A DNA stretch of 64,000 bases from Rhodospirillaceae bacterium (GTDB lineage: Bacteria > Pseudomonadota > Alphaproteobacteria > DSM-16000 > Inquilinaceae). The position numbers were made by a program, and so were the translations under genes. This document shows positions 43,622 through 54,346 of the stretch, in pieces. The stretch lies in contig JACKIH010000003.1 of NCBI GenBank assembly GCA_020638575.1, forward strand, positions 2,647,501 to 2,711,500. Direction: 5' to 3'. Position 1 is the first letter of the stretch. Every line of letters begins with the position of its first letter. The notes under the pieces are model-generated. The model searched no databases, was not told where the DNA came from, and saw nothing but the letters and a program-made list of their open reading frames with translations.

Positions 43622-44230
43622 CTACTGGTTGGCCGTCGACGCTCCCAGCACGCCGCCATAAATCCCCACCGCCAGACCCGTGCCGATCACCGCCGGCCAT
43701 TCGCGGTCCTCGACATTGAGGTAGGGGTCGAGCGGCTGGTAGGTGCCGGCCGCTTCCAGCCGGGCGGAGTAGTAGTCCGCCAGCGCCTGGGCATAGACGC
43801 GGGTTTGCGGCGAATCGGCGTCGCCGCCGTCGCCCACATAGATCCGAAGCGCGCGGTTGACCTCCCGCTGCACCACCAGCGAGGCGCCGTCGTAGAGCCG
43901 CACCCGGCGCAGCATGAATTCCGCCGCGGCGTGCTCGTCCGCGTCGCCCAGCGCATCGGATGCGGTGCGCAGACCGAGCCAGGCGTCCTCGGACTCCGGC
44001 CAGGCGAGCCCGGCTTCGCGGTAGCCGGCCAGGGCGGTGGCGGTATCGCCGCGGGCCGCTGCGGCATCGGCGTCGGCCACCAGGGCTGCGGCACGGCCGC
44101 GGTCGAACCCGGTCACGCTCACCACTTCGGTCTCCGCCACGCTGATCGGCCGCGGCGGCAGCAGCTCGCAGCCGGCCAGGGCCAGGGCGGCAAGAGCCGC
44201 CAGGGTGGGCCGCAGCAGCAAAGCGGGCAT
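43622..44230 (-). CDS. TPR-like lipoprotein, function unknown
   Basis: A 202-residue predicted lipoprotein. The signal ends with LALAGC (lipobox cysteine near residue 21). The mature part has TPR-like helices (AAARGDTATALAGYREAGLA, EDAWLGLRTASDALGDADEH), a central acid-rich stretch, and an unusual C-terminal hydrophobic patch (VIGTGLAVGIYGGVLGAS). ATG at 44230 has a GAGG site 8 bases upstream; the GTG at 44245 overlaps the glcE stop by four bases and is an alternative. It could be an envelope partner, but no family is recognised. Confidence 0.7.
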   Translation of the reverse strand: MPALLLRPTLAALAALALAGCELLPPRPISVAETEVVSVTGFDRGRAAALVADADAAAARGDTATALAGYREAGLAWPESEDAWLGLRTASDALGDADEHAAAEFMLRRVRLYDGASLVVQREVNRALRIYVGDGGDADSPQTRVYAQALADYYSARLEAAGTYQPLDPYLNVEDREWPAVIGTGLAVGIYGGVLGASTANQ

Positions 44231-44241
44231 GGCGGGGAGCC

Positions 44242-45474
44242 TCACGTCTCGGGATAAAGCCGGCCGGGGTTGAGCACGCCCGCCGGATCGAAGGCCGATT
44301 TCAGCCGGGCGATCACGGTGGCGAGGGCGCCCGTGGGCGGCGCCTGGAAGGGGATGGCGGCACGTACGCCATCGGGCGCGCGCACCAGCATGGCCGTACC
44401 GCCGGCCGCTTCGGCCGCCCCGCGCACCACCGACGCCGCAGCGTCCTCGCCGGCTTCCAGCGACAGCCAGACGAGCCCGCCGCCCCAGTCGTACAGCACG
44501 TCGGGCAGCAGGTCGGCGAGGCGCGCCACCACCTCCGGACCCGCCGTGGGCTTGACGGAGATGCGCCAGACGGCCCGGTCCGGCGGCCCGGCCAGGGCCC
44601 GTACGTCCCGTACCTCCGCCCAGGCGGCGGCGCTGGCGTCGTCGTCCAGCACGTCGATCTGGGCTGCGGTTTCCAGATGGTCGGTCAGCTCGCCCACCCG
44701 ATAGTCGATCGACTCGGCAAACCCGCCCAGCCGCAGCAGCGTGGCCGCCCCGTCCGTCAGCGCCGCCACCTCAGAGCGCGCCGCGATGGCGGCCGGCAGG
44801 TGGGCCGCCCCCGTCACCTCGTAGGGGCTGGCGAGCGCCAGGGACATCAGCGCCCGCGCGTCGCCGTCGCCGAGCCCGCGCACCGCCAGCGTGGCCATGC
44901 GCCGCGGCGTCGGCAGCACCTTGAAGGTGACCTCGGTCAGCGCCCCCAGCGTGCCGAAGCTGCCCACCGTCAGCTTGGTAAGGTCGTAGCCGGTGACGTT
45001 CTTCATGACGCGGCCGCCCGAGCGGATGGCTTCCGCCCGCCCCGTCACCATCTCCACGCCGATCAGCGAGTCGCGAATGCCGCCGCCGGCGATGCGCGCC
45101 GGTCCGGCAAAGCCGGTGGCGACGGCCCCGCCGATGGTGGGCTCGCCCGCACTGCCCAGCAGCGTGCGCAAGTCCGGCGGTTCGAACAGCAGGCCCTGGC
45201 CCTTTTCCGCCAGGGTGGCCGCCACCTCCGCCAGCGGCGTGCCGGCCCCCACGGTGATGTAAAGCTCGGTCGGGCTGTACTGGCGCACGCCCATGAGCCC
45301 GCGCAGGCTCACCGTGCGGGCATTGCCGGCGACCGGCCGGCCGAGCCCGCGGCGGGTGCCGGAGCCCATGAGGTCGAGCGGCGTGCCATCCGCGGCGGCG
45401 GCGCGCACGATGTCGGCGAGCGCGTCCGGCGTCTCCGGTGCCAGGGGCTGGCGGCCGGCGGCATCGGGGGCCAC
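44242..45474 (-). CDS. glcE: glycolate oxidase FAD-binding subunit GlcE
   Basis: A 410-residue FAD-linked oxidase subunit. FAD-binding PP-loop blocks are LDLMGSGTRRGLGRP, YITVGAGTPLAEVAATLAEK and GFAGPARIAGGGIRDSLIGVE, with VMKNVTGYDLTKLTVGSFGTL. The C-terminal end (FDPAGVLNPGRLY) is the family signature. GTG 45474 is the only nearby start and follows glcD by six bases. In most alphaproteobacteria glcF follows; here a lipoprotein does. Confidence 0.95.
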   Translation of the reverse strand: MAPDAAGRQPLAPETPDALADIVRAAAADGTPLDLMGSGTRRGLGRPVAGNARTVSLRGLMGVRQYSPTELYITVGAGTPLAEVAATLAEKGQGLLFEPPDLRTLLGSAGEPTIGGAVATGFAGPARIAGGGIRDSLIGVEMVTGRAEAIRSGGRVMKNVTGYDLTKLTVGSFGTLGALTEVTFKVLPTPRRMATLAVRGLGDGDARALMSLALASPYEVTGAAHLPAAIAARSEVAALTDGAATLLRLGGFAESIDYRVGELTDHLETAAQIDVLDDDASAAAWAEVRDVRALAGPPDRAVWRISVKPTAGPEVVARLADLLPDVLYDWGGGLVWLSLEAGEDAAASVVRGAAEAAGGTAMLVRAPDGVRAAIPFQAPPTGALATVIARLKSAFDPAGVLNPGRLYPET

Positions 45475-45480
45475 GGCCGG

Positions 45481-46950
45481 CTACTCCGCCGCCGCGGCGG
45501 GCGCGGCGTCCGCCCCCAGCCGGCCGACGCGGGCCGACAGCGGGAAGATCTTGTGGGGATTGAGTAGCCAGGCGGGATCGAACACGTCCTTCACGCGGCG
45601 CTGCTGTTCCAGCTCGGTCTCGGTGAACTGGTAGGTCATGAGGTCGCGCTTCTCCACGCCCACCCCGTGCTCGCCGGTGAGGCAGCCGCCCACATCGACG
45701 CACAGCTTGAGGATGTCGGCCCCGCAGTTCTCCGCCTTTTCCAGGTCGCCGGCCTTGTTGGCGTCGTACATGATCAGCGGGTGCAGGTTGCCGTCCCCGG
45801 CATGGAAGATGTTGGCCACCTCGAAGCCGTAGCCGTCGCAGATCTCGCCGATGCGCTTCAGCACGCCGGGTAGCTGGCCGGTGGGGATGGTACCGTCCAT
45901 GCAGTAGTAGTCGGGCGAGATGCGGCCGACCGCGCCGAAGGCGGACTTGCGGCCCTTCCAGATGATCTGGCTTTCCGCCTCGCTGGTGGAGATGCGCAGA
46001 TAGCTTGGGTTGTGGCGCTGGGCGATTTCCTTGATCCAGCCGAGCAGGCGGTCGACCTCCTCGTCCGACCCCTCGACCTCGACGATCAGCAGGGCTTCCA
46101 CGTCCAAGGGATAGCCGGCATGGACGTAGGCTTCCGCCGCGTGGATCGCTGGCTTGTCCATGAATTCCAGGGCCACCGGGATGATGCCGGACGAGATGAT
46201 GGCATCCACACAGGCGCCGGCCGCTTCGTTGCTGTCGAAGCCCATGAGGATGGGCCGCGCACCTTCGGGGCTGTGCAGGATGCGCACAGTGATTTCCGTG
46301 ACGATCCCCAAGGTCCCTTCCGAGCCGGTGAACAGGCCCATCAGGTCGTAGCCGCCACCGTCCAGGTTGGGGCCGCCCAGGCGCACCACCTCGCCGTCCG
46401 GCAGCACCACCTCCAGGCCCAGCAGGTTGTTGGAGGTGACGCCGTATTTCAGGCAGTGGGCGCCGCCGGAATTCATCGCCACGTTGCCGGCGATGGTGCA
46501 GGCGATCTGGCTCGACGGGTCCGGCGCGAAGAAGAAGCCCTCGTGCTGTACGGCCGTGGTGATGGCCATGTTGGTCACGCCGGGTTGCACGGTGGCGGTG
46601 CGGTTGGCGAAGTCCACATCGACCACGCGGGTCATCTTGGAAATGCCGATGACCACCGAATCGGCGAGCGGCAGGGCACCGCCGGCCAGCGAGGTGCCGG
46701 CACCGCGCGCCACCGAGCGGATGCCGTTCATATGGCAGTAGCGCATGATGGCGGAGACCTGTTGGGTGGTTTCCGGCAGCACCACGATCATCGGCATCTG
46801 CCGGTAGGCGCTGAGCCCGTCGGTCTCGTAGGCCCGCAGTTCATCCTCTGCGGCGATCACCATGTCGGGCGCCGGCAGCAGGCTGCGCAGGTCGGCCGCG
46901 ATCTGTGCGCGTCGCGCCAACACCGCCGCGTTGGGTTCTGGCATCTGCAT
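45481..46950 (-). CDS. glcD: glycolate oxidase FAD-linked subunit GlcD
   Basis: A 489-residue FAD-binding oxidase. Key blocks: VARGAGTSLAGGALP and NVAMNSGGAHCLKYGVTSNN (FAD PP-loop), LFTGSEGTLGIVTEIT, IFHAGDGNLHPL, and GEHGVGVEKRDL near the C-terminus. With GlcE it oxidises glycolate to glyoxylate and passes electrons to the membrane, normally through GlcF. Start at 46950 (MQMPEPNAAVL) is the usual alphaproteobacterial form. Confidence 0.97.
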   Translation of the reverse strand: MQMPEPNAAVLARRAQIAADLRSLLPAPDMVIAAEDELRAYETDGLSAYRQMPMIVVLPETTQQVSAIMRYCHMNGIRSVARGAGTSLAGGALPLADSVVIGISKMTRVVDVDFANRTATVQPGVTNMAITTAVQHEGFFFAPDPSSQIACTIAGNVAMNSGGAHCLKYGVTSNNLLGLEVVLPDGEVVRLGGPNLDGGGYDLMGLFTGSEGTLGIVTEITVRILHSPEGARPILMGFDSNEAAGACVDAIISSGIIPVALEFMDKPAIHAAEAYVHAGYPLDVEALLIVEVEGSDEEVDRLLGWIKEIAQRHNPSYLRISTSEAESQIIWKGRKSAFGAVGRISPDYYCMDGTIPTGQLPGVLKRIGEICDGYGFEVANIFHAGDGNLHPLIMYDANKAGDLEKAENCGADILKLCVDVGGCLTGEHGVGVEKRDLMTYQFTETELEQQRRVKDVFDPAWLLNPHKIFPLSARVGRLGADAAPAAAAE

Positions 46951-47113
46951 GGGCCGGTCCTCCACTGGCGTCCGCCGGCCGCCCGGATGGGGAGTGCGGC
47001 CGGGGCACGTCGTTTGCGTGTGTTTGCGCCACAGTTTGCCGGATTTGCCGGCGCCGGGCCAGCGGCTCGCGGTGGGGCAGGGAAGGCCGGCGCAGACCGA
47101 CCCGAGCAACCTT

Positions 47114-48187
47114 CTACCGCCAGGGATCGGCCGGCCGCGGGGCGCTGGCGGACCACTCGCCGGGGAGGCCGGGAGTGCCGGGCGCCGGGGCGATGGCGAA
47201 CCCGGCGATGGCGGCCCGGAGACGGAGCGCTTCCTGGCCGGTGACGGCGGGCGAATGCAGGCCCAGCGCTTGCCCTTCGGCGGTGAGGGCAACGGGCAGC
47301 GGCGCGAACGTGATGTCGAGAACCACCCACGGCCTTGTGGCGGATCCGTAAACCGTGGCTGTCGCGCCCAGGCCGTCGAAACTCTCCAGCGTCAGGGTGC
47401 CGAGCGGTGCGGCCTCCGCCAGCTCGGCCGCCGGCCGGGCGGCCGTGATGTGGAGGTCCGCCAGCAGGGATGCCAGGCGCTCGGGATCGAGCATCGCCGC
47501 CACCAGCCGGTCGGCCGGGGCGTCGGTGTCCAGCGCGAACGCCGCGCCCGGCCGCGGGCGGCGCCAGACCAGCGGCGGCTCGCCGGCTTCGGTCAGCGCC
47601 AGCCGGGCGATGCGGGTGGGCGCCACGGCGGCGATGGGCTGGGCCAGCCAGTCGACCGGGCTTTCGGGCAGGACGACGCCGCCATCGGTCAGCCAGGTTC
47701 GGCCATCGCCGGTGCGGACATAGCGGCCGGGGGTGCCCTCCCAGGTGCCGGTGCGCTGCCGGTCGCCGAGCACGAGATCCGCCACGGGCTCGCCCGCCGC
47801 GTCCAGCAGGCGCACGCCCACCGCGTCGCTGCCGGGGCCGGGATCGTCCAGGCCCAGCAGGGCGTAGCGCTGCGGCCGGGCAGTGCGGGGGCCGAGGCGA
47901 TTGAGGGCCGCCAGTTCCACCAGCAGCCGGTCGACCGCGCCGGCGACGGCCGGGTAGTCGCCGAACTCGGCGATCTGCCAGCCGCCTTCGCCGTCGCGCC
48001 GGACGGTCCAGGCGGCATCGCCGCGCGCCACCGCCACCGTGGCCACCTGGTCCAGGTGCCCGGCCAGTCCGGGCAGCAGCGGGCCGGTCGCCTCCGCCAC
48101 GCGCGCCTGCGGCCCGCCGGTGACGAGCCAGGCCCAGGCCGCCACGGCCAGGACGGCGAGCACAAGGGCACTGCGCGGCCCGGTCAT
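47114..48187 (-). CDS. DUF4340 protein of the Gld-type ABC system
   Basis: A 357-residue protein with one N-terminal membrane helix (about residues 5-22) and a large periplasmic part of the DUF4340 type, with blocks AWTVRRDGEGGWQIAEFGDY, RLLVELAALNRLGPRT, YALLGLDDPG and ESPVDWLAQPIAAV. It is the last of three overlapping genes (ABC ATPase, GldFG fusion, this one; 4-base overlaps). DUF4340 proteins accompany GldG-type transporters; their function is not known. Confidence 0.88.
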   Translation of the reverse strand: MTGPRSALVLAVLAVAAWAWLVTGGPQARVAEATGPLLPGLAGHLDQVATVAVARGDAAWTVRRDGEGGWQIAEFGDYPAVAGAVDRLLVELAALNRLGPRTARPQRYALLGLDDPGPGSDAVGVRLLDAAGEPVADLVLGDRQRTGTWEGTPGRYVRTGDGRTWLTDGGVVLPESPVDWLAQPIAAVAPTRIARLALTEAGEPPLVWRRPRPGAAFALDTDAPADRLVAAMLDPERLASLLADLHITAARPAAELAEAAPLGTLTLESFDGLGATATVYGSATRPWVVLDITFAPLPVALTAEGQALGLHSPAVTGQEALRLRAAIAGFAIAPAPGTPGLPGEWSASAPRPADPWR

Positions 48188-50789
48188 GCGCGCCTCCGCC
48201 CGATCGGCGGCAGCCGGCGCCAGCGGCGCGCTCCCATGGCCAGGAGGGCCAGCAGGGCGACGGCGACCACCGGGGCGGCCAGCACCGAAGCGGCCACGCC
48301 GCGCTCCACCCGGTCGAGATCGCGGTTCAAGGCCAGGCGCACCGCCCGCAGCTCCTGGCGGGTCTCCACCAGGCGGCGGCGCAGCTCCGCGCGCGTTTCG
48401 CCGAGATGGTCGGTCAGCGTCGCCGGATCGGCGTCGGGGTCGGCCGACAGGCGGCGAAGCTGGTCCTCGGCTTCGGCCAAGTCGGCCAACAGGGCAGCCT
48501 CGCGGTCCCGATAGTCCGCCTCGGCGGCCTGGCGCAGGCTTTGAAGCCGGGTGAACGGTCGCTCGCCGATGGTGCGGGCGTAGAGGCCCGACAGGTCGAC
48601 CAGCCCCAGCCGGTCATCCAGCACGTTGGCGATCCAGGCGGCGTTGTCGGTGACGGGGGTCCAGCCGTCTTCGGTGGGCACGGTCCAGAAGCGGTCGTCC
48701 AGCAGGTCGGTGTCGGCGATCACGGTGAGGTCGAGCCTGTCGGTGCCGGCCTGCCAGTCTTCGGGCACGGCATCGCCACCGGGCGGACCTTCGGGAAAGG
48801 CGCTCACCGCCTGGCCGGTGAGGTGCACTGCCAGCACCGCGGGCGCCGCCTGGGGGGTGTGGCCGGCGAGCAGCGCGCGCGGGTCCGGTGCCACGGCGAT
48901 CCGCGGCACCGCGATGGGGCCGGCCTGCGGACCGGCGGTGACGAGGGGGGCATTGTCGGGCGTGGCGTCCGGCGCCACCTCGATCAGTCCCGCGCTGGCG
49001 ACGGAGAGGGTGTCTACGCCGGCCGCCAGCCGCGCCGGCCCGCCGAGCGCTGCGGCGCCGAGGTCGAGCCACGGCAGGTAGCGCACCGGATCGTGGCGGC
49101 CGTTCCGGCCCAGGTCCACCTCCACCGCGGCGGCGGGATCGCCCACCACCTGGCGGGCCACCAGGTCGATGCCGAGGCTGGCGGCGAGCGGCCCGAGCCC
49201 GCTGGCAGCCGGCGCGAACAGGCGTTGGGACGGCCGGCGCAAGGCCACGGCCTCGGAAAATGGGTCGACGTACAGCACCACCGGCAGCCCCGCCATCAGC
49301 GCCTGGTCGAGGGCGGCCCAGGCGGTGGCGGAGAACCCGTCGGGGTGGACGACCATCAGCCCATCCAGGCCCTCCGGGACGCGGTCAAACTGCGCCGGGT
49401 CGAGCGACACCAGGTCGTAGGAGGCACCCAGCACCTGCCAGATCGCCCAGGGCGCGCCGCCCATATCGGGGTCGCCAGCCAGCGGCAGGGTGGAGACGAC
49501 GCCGATGCGCGGCCGGCCGGGCCAGGCGAGGTCGCGCAGGCGGCGGGTGACGACATAGTCCAGGTGGCCGGCGAGATCGGGCGTGATCAACGGCATCACC
49601 CGCACGTCGTCGACGCTGTTGGCCGCCACCAGGCCGAGGAACAGCGCCTGGCCGCCGGGTCCCGCCGCCGGCACCAGGCCGTCCGCCACCGCTGCGTCTT
49701 CCGAAGCGTCGAAGGGTTCGGCCAGCACCTCGCGCACGCTGAGCCGGCCGGCGGAGGCCGCCTCGTAGGTGTCCAGCAGCTCGCGCACCCGCCGGGCGGT
49801 ACGCGCGACGGCCGGCACGCCGCGGCCGACGCCTTCGGAATAGGTCAACGTGAGGCGCACCGGCTCGTCCAGGCTGGCCAGCACATCACGGGTTTCCGGT
49901 GCCAGGGCGTGGCGCCCGTCGTGCGTCAGGTCGAAGCGCTGGGTGAGCCCGGCCGACGCCAGACCCAGGGCCACCGCGAGCGTCGCCGCGGCGATCCCGG
50001 CCAGGGGTGCGGCGACCCGGCCGGCGGAGCCTGGCGCGTTGGGACCGATGGCCAGTCGCGTCAGGTAGCCGAAGAGGACGATCAAGATCAGCGGCAGCAG
50101 CCCGGCGCGCAGCTCCACCAGGCCGCGGGCGAAGCTCTCCTCCGCTGCGGCGAGGCTGAGATCGGCGGCGGCATCCACCAGATCGGGCGGCAGCGACCCG
50201 CTGGCCAGCCCCAGTGCCCGCAGGGTCCCGGCCGCCGTCAGCGCCAGGGCGAGGCCGGCTCCGAGCACGAAGGCCACGACGGGGCTGCGGGCGAGCGCAC
50301 TGGCGAAGCCGCCGATGGCCAGATAGGCACCGGCCAGCAGCCAGGCGCCGAGATAGCCGGCGAGCGCCATGCCGGGATCGGGATCGCCCAGCCAGGCGGC
50401 GGCCAACCACAAGGGCGTGGTGAGCGCCAGACTGACGGTGAGCACCGCCCAGGCGGCGGCGAGCTTGCCCAGCACCAGGGCGGTGGCCGGCACCGGCAGG
50501 CTGCGCAGCAGCTCCCAGGTGCCGCCCAGGCGCTCGTCGGCCCACAGGCGCATGGCCAGCGCCGGACAGATCACCGCCAGCACCCAGGGCTGGGCGGCGA
50601 ACAGCGGGGCCAGGTCGGCGGTGCCGCGCTCCAGCCAGTCGCCCACCTCCAGCGCCAGGGCCAGCGAGCCCACGGCGTGGGCCAGCAGCACCACGGCGGT
50701 GGCGGGGCTGGCGGCGTAGGCGGTGAGTTCGCGCAAGCCCACCGCGGCGAACCCGCAGAGCCAGCGGCGGATCGGGCGGAGGACGCCCC

Positions 50790-50793
<4 letters not shown>
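48184..50793 (-). CDS. GldF-GldG fusion: ABC permease with GldG-like periplasmic domain
   Basis: An 869-residue protein. Residues 1-240 are an ABC-2 permease with six hydrophobic segments (GLRELTAYAASPATAVVLLA, RLWADERLGGTWELLRSLP). Further helices near 265-290 precede a long GldG-like extracytoplasmic part: HALAPETRDVLASLDEPVRL, GRPRIGVVSTLPLAGDPDMG, LMVVHPDGFS and VVLYVDPFSEA. A coiled coil (about 780-835) and a last helix end the chain. GTG 50793 overlaps the ATPase stop by four bases. In gliding bacteria these are separate GldF and GldG; here they are joined. Transport substrate is unknown. Confidence 0.88.
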
Positions 50794-51521
<728 letters not shown>

Positions 51522-51650
51522 GGACGGCCGCTCCGGCTGTGGGGGCGGCTCAAGCCACCGTGTGTCGCAACAGGTGCGGTCTGTGTCACACTCCCCCCCG
51601 AGGATGCGTTGCGGCCCCGCACGCATAGACCGGAGACCCGCGGACCCGCA

Positions 51651-53315
51651 ATGACCCACACGATCGACCGCCTGCGCCTCGGCAGCGGCCTGGTGCTGTT
51701 GGCATTCGTTACGTGCCACCTGCTGAACCATGCGGCGGGCATCGTTTCGCTCGCCGCCCAGGAATGGGCGCGCCACCTGCACCATGCCATCTGGGGCGAA
51801 TGGCCGGGGCTGGTGGTCCTGGGCACGGCGACGGTGGTGCATGTGGCCATCGCGCTGCGGGCGATCTACATCCGCCGGTCGCTGCGCCTGGCCGCCTTGG
51901 AATGGAACCAGCTCCTGCTCGGCCTGGCCATCCCGCTACTGCTGGTGGGCCACGCGCTGGGCACCACGGTGAGCGAGACCCTCTACGGCGTCGAGCCGAC
52001 CTATCCCTACGTGCACGCGTCGTTCTGGCTGGTCGACCCGTGGGTCGGCATCCAGCGCATCGCGCTGCTGGTGATCGCCTGGGTGCACGGCACCATCGGC
52101 ATCTACTACTGGCTGCGCCTGAAGCCGTGGTTCCGCCGGGCGGCGCCCTACTTGCTGGCCGCCGCGGTGCTGGTGCCGGCCCTGGCGCTGGCCGGGGTGG
52201 TGTCCACCGGCATCGAGGTGACGGCGCTGGCCCGCCAGCCCGGCTGGGTGCGCCAGTTGATGCAGGACATTCACTACGATGCCGCGGCGGCGGAGTTTGC
52301 CGAGGACGGCGAGCGGGCCGGCCAGATTGCCTTCCTCGTGCTGGTGATCGGCACGGTGGCGGCCCGCGCGGTGCGCCAGGCGCTGGTGGCGCGCAGCCAG
52401 CGGCCGATGCTGCGCTACCCCGGCGGCCGCCAGGTGCCGATCCAGCCGGGCGCCAGCGTGCTGGAGATCAGCCGCACCGAAGGCATCGCCCATGCTTCGG
52501 TGTGCGGCGGCCGCGGCCGCTGTTCCACCTGCCGGGTGCGGGTGTCCGGAGGGGCGGAGCACCTGCCGCCGCCCAACAGCCAGGAAAGTCGCGTGCTCGC
52601 CCGCATTGCGGCCCCGCCGGACGTGCGGCTGGCCTGCCAGATCCGCCCCACCCGGTCGTTGGAGGTGGTGCCGCTGCTGCCCGCCACCGTCACCGCGGAG
52701 GCCGGGTTCCGGCGGCCCGCCTACCTGGCGGGCCAGGAGCGCGAGCTGGCGGTGATGTTCACCGACCTGCGCGGCTTCACCCAACTGTCGGACGGCCGCC
52801 TGCCGTTCGATGTGGTCTACCTGCTGAACCGCTATTTCGCCGCCATGGGCGGGGCCGTGGAGCAGGCCGGCGGGCGTGTCGACAAGTTCATCGGCGACGG
52901 CGTGATGGCGCTGTTCGGGCTCACCGATCCGCCCCAGGAAGCCTGCCGCCAGGCGCTGACGGCCGCCCGCACCATGGGCGCGGCCCTCGACATGCTGAAC
53001 CGCGACATGGCCAACGACTTGCCGGCGCCGCTGCGTATGGGCATTGGCATCCATGCCGGCCCGGTGATCGTCGGCGAGATGGGCCATGGCCTGGCCAAGC
53101 AGCTCACCGCCATCGGCGACACGGTCAACGTCGCCAGCCGGCTGGAGGGCCTGTGCAAGACGCTGGGCGTGGCGATGGTGGTGTCGGACCACGTGGCCGC
53201 CATCTCCGGCTTGCCGTTCGATGGCTTCGAGCGGCGCGAGACGGAAATCCGCGGCGTCGATGCAGCCCTGGCGGTACGCCTGGTGGCCGACCCGCGGGAG
53301 CTGCCGCAGGTGTGA
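51651..53315 (+). CDS. class III adenylate/guanylate cyclase with membrane cytochrome-like and [2Fe-2S] ferredoxin domains
   Basis: A 554-residue protein. Residues 10-245 hold about five to six membrane helices with several histidines (H23, H27, H64, H101, H146), like succinate-dehydrogenase-type b cytochromes. Residues 255-345 form a plant-type ferredoxin with cysteines C285, C291, C294 and C329 spaced for [2Fe-2S]. A class III cyclase follows: metal aspartates D372 (MFTDLRGFTQ) and D416 (KFIGDGVMALFG), K412, T487 and N493/R497 (GDTVNVASRLEG), so it looks catalytically complete. T487 is typical of class IIIb. A redox-gated cyclase is inferred; nucleotide choice is likely ATP. Confidence 0.9.
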   Translation: MTHTIDRLRLGSGLVLLAFVTCHLLNHAAGIVSLAAQEWARHLHHAIWGEWPGLVVLGTATVVHVAIALRAIYIRRSLRLAALEWNQLLLGLAIPLLLVGHALGTTVSETLYGVEPTYPYVHASFWLVDPWVGIQRIALLVIAWVHGTIGIYYWLRLKPWFRRAAPYLLAAAVLVPALALAGVVSTGIEVTALARQPGWVRQLMQDIHYDAAAAEFAEDGERAGQIAFLVLVIGTVAARAVRQALVARSQRPMLRYPGGRQVPIQPGASVLEISRTEGIAHASVCGGRGRCSTCRVRVSGGAEHLPPPNSQESRVLARIAAPPDVRLACQIRPTRSLEVVPLLPATVTAEAGFRRPAYLAGQERELAVMFTDLRGFTQLSDGRLPFDVVYLLNRYFAAMGGAVEQAGGRVDKFIGDGVMALFGLTDPPQEACRQALTAARTMGAALDMLNRDMANDLPAPLRMGIGIHAGPVIVGEMGHGLAKQLTAIGDTVNVASRLEGLCKTLGVAMVVSDHVAAISGLPFDGFERRETEIRGVDAALAVRLVADPRELPQV

Positions 53316-53369
53316 TGCGGGCCAGCTCCCGGCAGGCCGGTACCGCCTGGACTGGCGGTCAATACGGCG

Positions 53370-54074
53370 TTACGCGGCCTTGGCCGTCGCGGTGTCCACC
53401 GTCGCCGCAACGGTCTTGGCGACCGGCTTGGCGATCACGCCCAGCGGCAGCACGGTGCGGCCATAGACCTCGTTCAGCACCTGGGCGAGGCCGGCATAGA
53501 TGGCCGAGGCACCGCACACGATGCCCTCATAGCCGGTGATGGTGCCGATCACCGCGCTGCCGGTAAGGTCTCTGAGCGCCAGCAGGAAGAACAGCGCCGC
53601 CAGCAGCCCGAACACGGCCTGCAGGGCGCGGCTGATCTTCAGGGTGCCGACGAACAGGGCGGCGGTGAACAGCCCCCACATGATGAAGTAGGCGGGCATC
53701 TCCACCGCCCCCGGCGCGTCGCCCAGCCCCAGCGTCGGGAACACCAGGATGCCAGTGAGCGACAGCCAGAAGAACCCGTAGGACACGAAGGCGGTGGTGC
53801 CGAAGGTGTTGCCCTTCTGCCATTCCATGATGCCGGCGATGATCTGGGCGAGGCCGCCGTAGAAGATGCCCATGCCGAGGATCATGGCGCCGAGGGTGAA
53901 CCAGCCGGCGTTGTGCATGTTCAAAAGCACGGTGGTCAGGCCGAAGGCCAACAGCCCCAGGGGGGCGGGGTTGGCGGTGTGGTCCTTCAGATCCACATCC
54001 ATGGCCTCGTCGACCATGGCCAGACGTACGGGTTCGCTTTCCGGGGTTTGGCGAGGAAGTTCGACGACGTTCAT
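53370..54074 (-). CDS. satP: acetate/succinate uptake transporter (GPR1/FUN34/YaaH family)
   Basis: A 234-residue membrane protein with six predicted helices. The family signature NPAPLGLLAFGLTTVLLNMH is near residue 35, and a central FYGGLAQIIAGIMEWQKGNT block marks SatP proteins, which move acetate and succinate. Start ATG 54074 (MNVVELPRQT) follows GAGGACGTGCC; the frame opens upstream with low-complexity arginine-rich codons. Promoter elements are not clear. Confidence 0.93.
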   Translation of the reverse strand: MNVVELPRQTPESEPVRLAMVDEAMDVDLKDHTANPAPLGLLAFGLTTVLLNMHNAGWFTLGAMILGMGIFYGGLAQIIAGIMEWQKGNTFGTTAFVSYGFFWLSLTGILVFPTLGLGDAPGAVEMPAYFIMWGLFTAALFVGTLKISRALQAVFGLLAALFFLLALRDLTGSAVIGTITGYEGIVCGASAIYAGLAQVLNEVYGRTVLPLGVIAKPVAKTVAATVDTATAKAA

Positions 54075-54311
54075 GGCACGTCCTCCTCTCGACCGCCGAC
54101 CCGGATGCCCGGGGGTCTGCTCAAGGAGCCTGCCGGAGCGCTGCCGGCATGCGGGCCGGTCGTCCGCGCGCAAATGCGCTTATGTGCATGTTGCGCTGCG
54201 GCTATGGCAGAACAAGGGCTTGGCTGCGCATTTGTTGCGACGCAGCGGTGCGGAGACGCGACGGCAGAGGGCGGCGCGGCGGGGGGCGAAATTTCCCTCT
54301 CAAACGATACT

Positions 54312-54340
54312 TGACTCTGCGAATGATTATCATTTACACC
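54312..54340 (+). promoter_or_regulatory. Fur-box palindrome within a sigma-70-like promoter
   Basis: The 13-base perfect palindrome AATGATTATCATT (54323-54335) matches the core of the classical Fur box. It lies between TTGACT (-35, 54312-54317) and TTTACA/TTACAC (-10, about 54334-54340), with 16-17 bases between, on the plus strand. Iron-loaded Fur would block it. There is no recognisable gene downstream on that strand, and satP on the other strand starts 240 bases away. Confidence 0.55.
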
Positions 54341-54346
54341 CTATCC

